DNA of 64,000 nt, taken from Rufibacter roseolus. GTDB lineage: Bacteria; Bacteroidota; Bacteroidia; Cytophagales; Hymenobacteraceae. Below are positions 61,731-64,000 of the stretch, piece after piece. The DNA lies in NCBI RefSeq assembly GCF_017916365.1, contig NZ_JAFMSU010000002.1, forward strand, positions 806,001-870,000. Direction: 5' to 3'. Each line of letters opens with the position of its first letter. The first letter of the stretch is position 1. A program made the translations under genes and the position numbers. The notes beneath the pieces were generated by a model. It saw nothing but the letters and a program-made list of their open reading frames with translations. It did not search any database and was not told the DNA's origin.

Positions 61731-62345
61731 TTACTCGCCAGTATCTGTTTTCTTAAGGATGCCCTTCTCCACGGAACTGTCCAGGAGGGCTTTGGCGAAT
61801 TCCCAGATGGTTTGGGAGCCATTCTGAAGCCCAACTGTTTTCTCCATCACTCTGTCATAAGGTACGTTGTACTCCATCCAGGTACCGCCTTCGTTGGAAA
61901 CGTTCTGCAGAAGTGGCTCCAAACGGTCCATGGTGCGGGCAAACTTTGCCTCGGCGGTTTCACCCGCCTCAAATTCTTCCCAGATGTGCAGGAACTCCTC
62001 GGCTTGTTTTTGGGGCAATAAACCAAAGATCCGCTGGGCAGCTTTCCGTTCCACCTCGGTGTTGGTGTGGTTTAAAACAGTATCAAACAGGAAGGTATCG
62101 CCGGCATCAATCTCTACCAGGTCATGAATGAGTAGCATCTTCACCACTTTGAGTACATCCACCGGCTCGTTGGAATGCTCAGCTAATACCAGTGCCATCA
62201 TGGCGAGATGCCAGCTGTGCTCCGCATCATTCTCGTGGCGGTTGCTGTTGAAGAGACGGGTTTTACGGGTAATATATTTCAGCTTATCAATCTCGTGGAT
62301 GAAGGCGATTTGCTGAAGAAGAACATCAAAGGTTGTCATGATCAA
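61731..62345 (-). CDS. HD-domain nucleotidase (YfbR-like)
   Basis: 204 residues. NRHENDAEHSWHLAMMALVL gives the first metal histidine, KMLLIHDLVEIDAGD the HD pair with its glutamate, and the last aspartate is around FARTMDRLEPLLQN. The layout matches YfbR/HD_3 5'-nucleotidases, which hydrolyse deoxynucleoside monophosphates; the preferred nucleotide is not known here. Cytosolic. Stands alone with no clear terminator downstream. Confidence 0.88.
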   Translation of the reverse strand: MIMTTFDVLLQQIAFIHEIDKLKYITRKTRLFNSNRHENDAEHSWHLAMMALVLAEHSNEPVDVLKVVKMLLIHDLVEIDAGDTFLFDTVLNHTNTEVERKAAQRIFGLLPQKQAEEFLHIWEEFEAGETAEAKFARTMDRLEPLLQNVSNEGGTWMEYNVPYDRVMEKTVGLQNGSQTIWEFAKALLDSSVEKGILKKTDTGE

Positions 62346-62374
62346 TCTCGTAGTTTGAGTAAAAGCAATTATCC

Positions 62375-62938
62375 TTAAGAAGTAAGTCTTTTTGATTCTA
62401 CACCTGAGTCAAGTTGCTGGAGAAGCGCCAAGCCTTGAGGCCACTCCCCGAATCCTGCGGCTACGTTAATATGGCCCGCCGCTCCAATGTTCAGGAAGCT
62501 GCTGCCCCACTGCTTTGACAGGTATTCCGCCCGAACTAGTTCCATGTAAGGATCGTTGTCGCTGGCCACCACCACCGAGGGAAATGGCAGTTTTAGCAAC
62601 GGAATGGGCCTGAATCCGGAGGTTCCCTCCGGAAAAGAAGCAGCTTCTGTGTCGCTGGGCGCAACCAACAGAGCTCCTTTGATCCTCCTATTGTATTTAG
62701 CGGCCCAAAACGCAATGGTGACACAGGCCAGGCTATGTGCCACCAGGATGAGGTTTTCGGGATTGTGCTGTTTTACGGCGGCCTCCAAAGTCTCTACCCA
62801 ATCGGCACAGTCAGGGGTTTCCCAATCCAGCTGCTGCACCCTAGGAAAGTTAAATTGCTTTTCCCATAGCGATTGCCAATGCAGCTCACCGGAATTTCCC
62901 AAACCAGGGACGATGAGAATGGTAGCGTTAAAAGTCAT
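62375..62938 (-). CDS. RBBP9/YdeN-like serine hydrolase
   Basis: 187 residues. ILIVPGLGNSGELHWQSLWE is the family start, NLILVAHSLACVTIAFWA contains the nucleophile Ser69 in HSLA, VVVASDNDPYMELVRAEYLS provides the aspartate, and NIGAAGHINVAAGFGEWPQG provides the histidine. The serine triad looks complete. Natural substrates are unknown. It lies 23 nt downstream of hisIE, so the two may share a transcript by chance of placement. Confidence 0.9.
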   Translation of the reverse strand: MTFNATILIVPGLGNSGELHWQSLWEKQFNFPRVQQLDWETPDCADWVETLEAAVKQHNPENLILVAHSLACVTIAFWAAKYNRRIKGALLVAPSDTEAASFPEGTSGFRPIPLLKLPFPSVVVASDNDPYMELVRAEYLSKQWGSSFLNIGAAGHINVAAGFGEWPQGLALLQQLDSGVESKRLTS

Positions 62939-62961
62939 TTCACTTCAATTAAAACTAACCC

Positions 62962-63612
62962 CTATTCGCGAGGCTTATGACGGCTTTCCAGTACCTGCAC
63001 TACTTCAGCTAGTGAAAGCCCTGAGGCCTCTAACAGCACCAACAAGTGGAAGATCAAGTCAGCTGCTTCGCCTTTCATCGGTTCTGTGTTTCCGGCAACT
63101 GCATCAATGACCACCTCCACCGCTTCCTCCCCTACTTTCTGGGCCATTTTGTTCAGGCCTTTGTTAAACAGGTGATTGGTATAGGAGCCTTCAATAGGAT
63201 TCTTTCTACGGTCTTTAATGGTTTGCTCCAGATTCGCGATGAATTGTAGCGCTTGCTCGGTTGGGGTGAAGTTCTGGAAGCTTCTCAGATGATAAGAGTC
63301 TCTGTCGCTCTCCACATCAAAGCAGGTTTCGGTGTTGCGGTGACAGGCTGGTCCGGTGGGGTCCACCAAAATCAGAAGTGTGTCCTGATCGCAGTCCAGT
63401 TCCATCTTCACCACCTTGAGCGTATTCCCCGAAGTTTCGCCTTTGGTCCAGAGGCGGTTCTTAGAGCGGGAGAAGAACGTCACCAAGCCTGTTGACTGAG
63501 TTTGCTCAAAGGCCTCCTCGTTCATGTAGCCCAGCATCAATACTTTACCGTTAGCGGCATTCTGGATGATGGCGGGTACCAGCCCCTCTCCTTTGTTGAA
63601 ATCTATGGTCAT
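62962..63612 (-). CDS. hisIE: Phosphoribosyl-AMP cyclohydrolase / phosphoribosyl-ATP pyrophosphatase
   Basis: 216 residues. It performs steps 2 and 3 of histidine synthesis. The N-terminal HisI half (about 1-110) has VLMLGYMNEEAFEQTQSTGL, FFSRSKNRLWTKGETSGN and DPTGPACHRNTETCF with the zinc cysteine and histidines. The C-terminal HisE half (about 120-216) has YTNHLFNKGLNKMAQKVGEE and AVEVVIDAVAGNTEPMKGEA with its acidic metal-binding residues. It is downstream of hisF in the same direction, separated by 125 nt that hold a palindrome. Confidence 0.95.
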   Translation of the reverse strand: MTIDFNKGEGLVPAIIQNAANGKVLMLGYMNEEAFEQTQSTGLVTFFSRSKNRLWTKGETSGNTLKVVKMELDCDQDTLLILVDPTGPACHRNTETCFDVESDRDSYHLRSFQNFTPTEQALQFIANLEQTIKDRRKNPIEGSYTNHLFNKGLNKMAQKVGEEAVEVVIDAVAGNTEPMKGEAADLIFHLLVLLEASGLSLAEVVQVLESRHKPRE

Positions 63613-63699
63613 GTTTTTAACCTATGTCTGCTTTTTAGATTCTCTGTTTTTGACATGAATTCAGAGAAACGAATCTTAAATAGCCTGTGCCTGTAAAGA

Positions 63700-63733
63700 A
63701 AAACCTCACAGGTTTTCAAAACCTGTGAGGTTT
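63700..63733. repeat. Palindromic repeat AAACCTCACAGG type
   Basis: AAACCTCACAGGTTTT, a short CAAA-type loop, then the complement AACCTGTGAGGTTT. Perfect symmetry; placed between hisF and hisIE. I believe this sequence is a common Bacteroidetes intergenic repeat, but no second copy is in this window. Confidence 0.6.
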
Positions 63734-63737
63734 GGCT

Positions 63738-64000
63738 CTAACATCTTATATCAATTTTATTCTGCGCCAAAAACTTCTTCAAGCCGGGTAGCGGTACCTC
63801 CTGGAAGTGGAAGATACTGGCAGCCAACGCGGCATCGGCACCGGCTTCAAACACGTCTAAGAAGTGTTGCTCATTCCCGGCCCCGCCAGAGGCGATCACT
63901 GGAACAATTACGTTGCGGGAAATCTCGCCCGTAATATCTAGCGCGAAGCCGTTCTTGGTGCCGTCGTTGCTCATGGAGGTCAGCAGGATTTCTCCGGCGC
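63738..64000 (-). CDS. hisF: Imidazole glycerol phosphate synthase subunit HisF, C-terminal part
   Basis: Partial: the frame is open to the right edge of the window, where AGEILLTSM precedes [37 protein letters not shown] and the [20 protein letters not shown] end are HisF family motifs. HisF with HisH makes imidazole glycerol phosphate. The N-terminal two-thirds lie beyond the window. Confidence 0.93.
   Translation of the reverse strand, partial: AGEILLTSMSNDGTKNGFALDITGEISRNVIVPVIASGGAGNEQHFLDVFEAGADAALAASIFHFQEVPLPGLKKFLAQNKIDIRC

Overview
The window looks like chromosomal DNA of a Bacteroidetes bacterium of the order Cytophagales, most likely Hymenobacteraceae (Rufibacter/Pontibacter-like). 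The evidence is a SusC/RagA plus SusD/RagB outer-membrane pair, a type IX secretion (T9SS) sorting domain, lipoproteins with Bacteroidetes-style signal peptides, promoters of the TTTG-N19-TAnnTTTG type and an absence of Shine-Dalgarno sites. The genus is a guess. I see no insertion sequence, prophage, CRISPR array or rRNA.

Layout. 0-1.6 kb: ECF sigma factor, a membrane partner protein and the start of a secreted protein (all minus). 1.9-4.5 kb: rhodanese, CoA-binding protein, FAD-dependent dehydrogenase. 5.1-10.6 kb: SusC/SusD pair and a tiny protein that is almost only a T9SS sorting domain. 10.8-16.5 kb: tryptophan 2,3-dioxygenase, then a serine dehydratase beta subunit / TolC / HlyD / GpsA operon. 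16.7-22.3 kb: Maf, DUF1015, PdxH, YqgE and a DUF349 repeat protein. 22.4-22.7 kb: two identical tRNA-Thr genes behind a near-consensus promoter. 23.2-27 kb: erythromycin-esterase-like protein, SDR oxidoreductase, HMA-like protein and cupin.

27.3-37.9 kb is the standout. Seven genes on the plus strand encode a lipoprotein with a possible vWA-like fold, a small membrane protein, a tubulin/FtsZ-like GTPase, a 1151-residue protein with an actin/Hsp70-type ATPase domain, a Pro/Gln-rich membrane-anchored protein, a MotA/TolQ-like channel protein with a roughly 300-residue coiled-coil tail, and a MotB-like protein with the plug aspartate and an OmpA-like peptidoglycan-binding domain. The last two resemble the ZorA/ZorB motor of Zorya defence, but ZorC, ZorD and ZorE are absent and two cytoskeletal-type NTPases take their place. 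I think this is the best candidate for an undescribed system: a proton-driven envelope machine coupled to cytoskeletal filaments.

38-54 kb: a BamA-like barrel, an HD protein with two M14 peptidase-like proteins (the first has lost all three zinc ligands), GyrA, a TPR protein, methylglyoxal synthase and small conserved proteins. 54.4-59.1 kb: a holin-4-like membrane protein and a four-gene overlapping operon of a C39-type peptidase, a RimK-like ATP-grasp ligase, a GCS2-like carboxylate-amine ligase and an N-formylglutamate amidohydrolase, probably a pathway for an unknown amide-linked metabolite or peptide tag. 59.3-64 kb: a LytTR response regulator, a TetR regulator that apparently starts at ATC, a haloalkane-dehalogenase-like hydrolase, an HD hydrolase, an RBBP9-like hydrolase, HisIE and the C-terminal part of HisF.

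An approximately 30-nt inverted-repeat element recurs in many intergenic gaps. It does not correspond to a single class of terminator.
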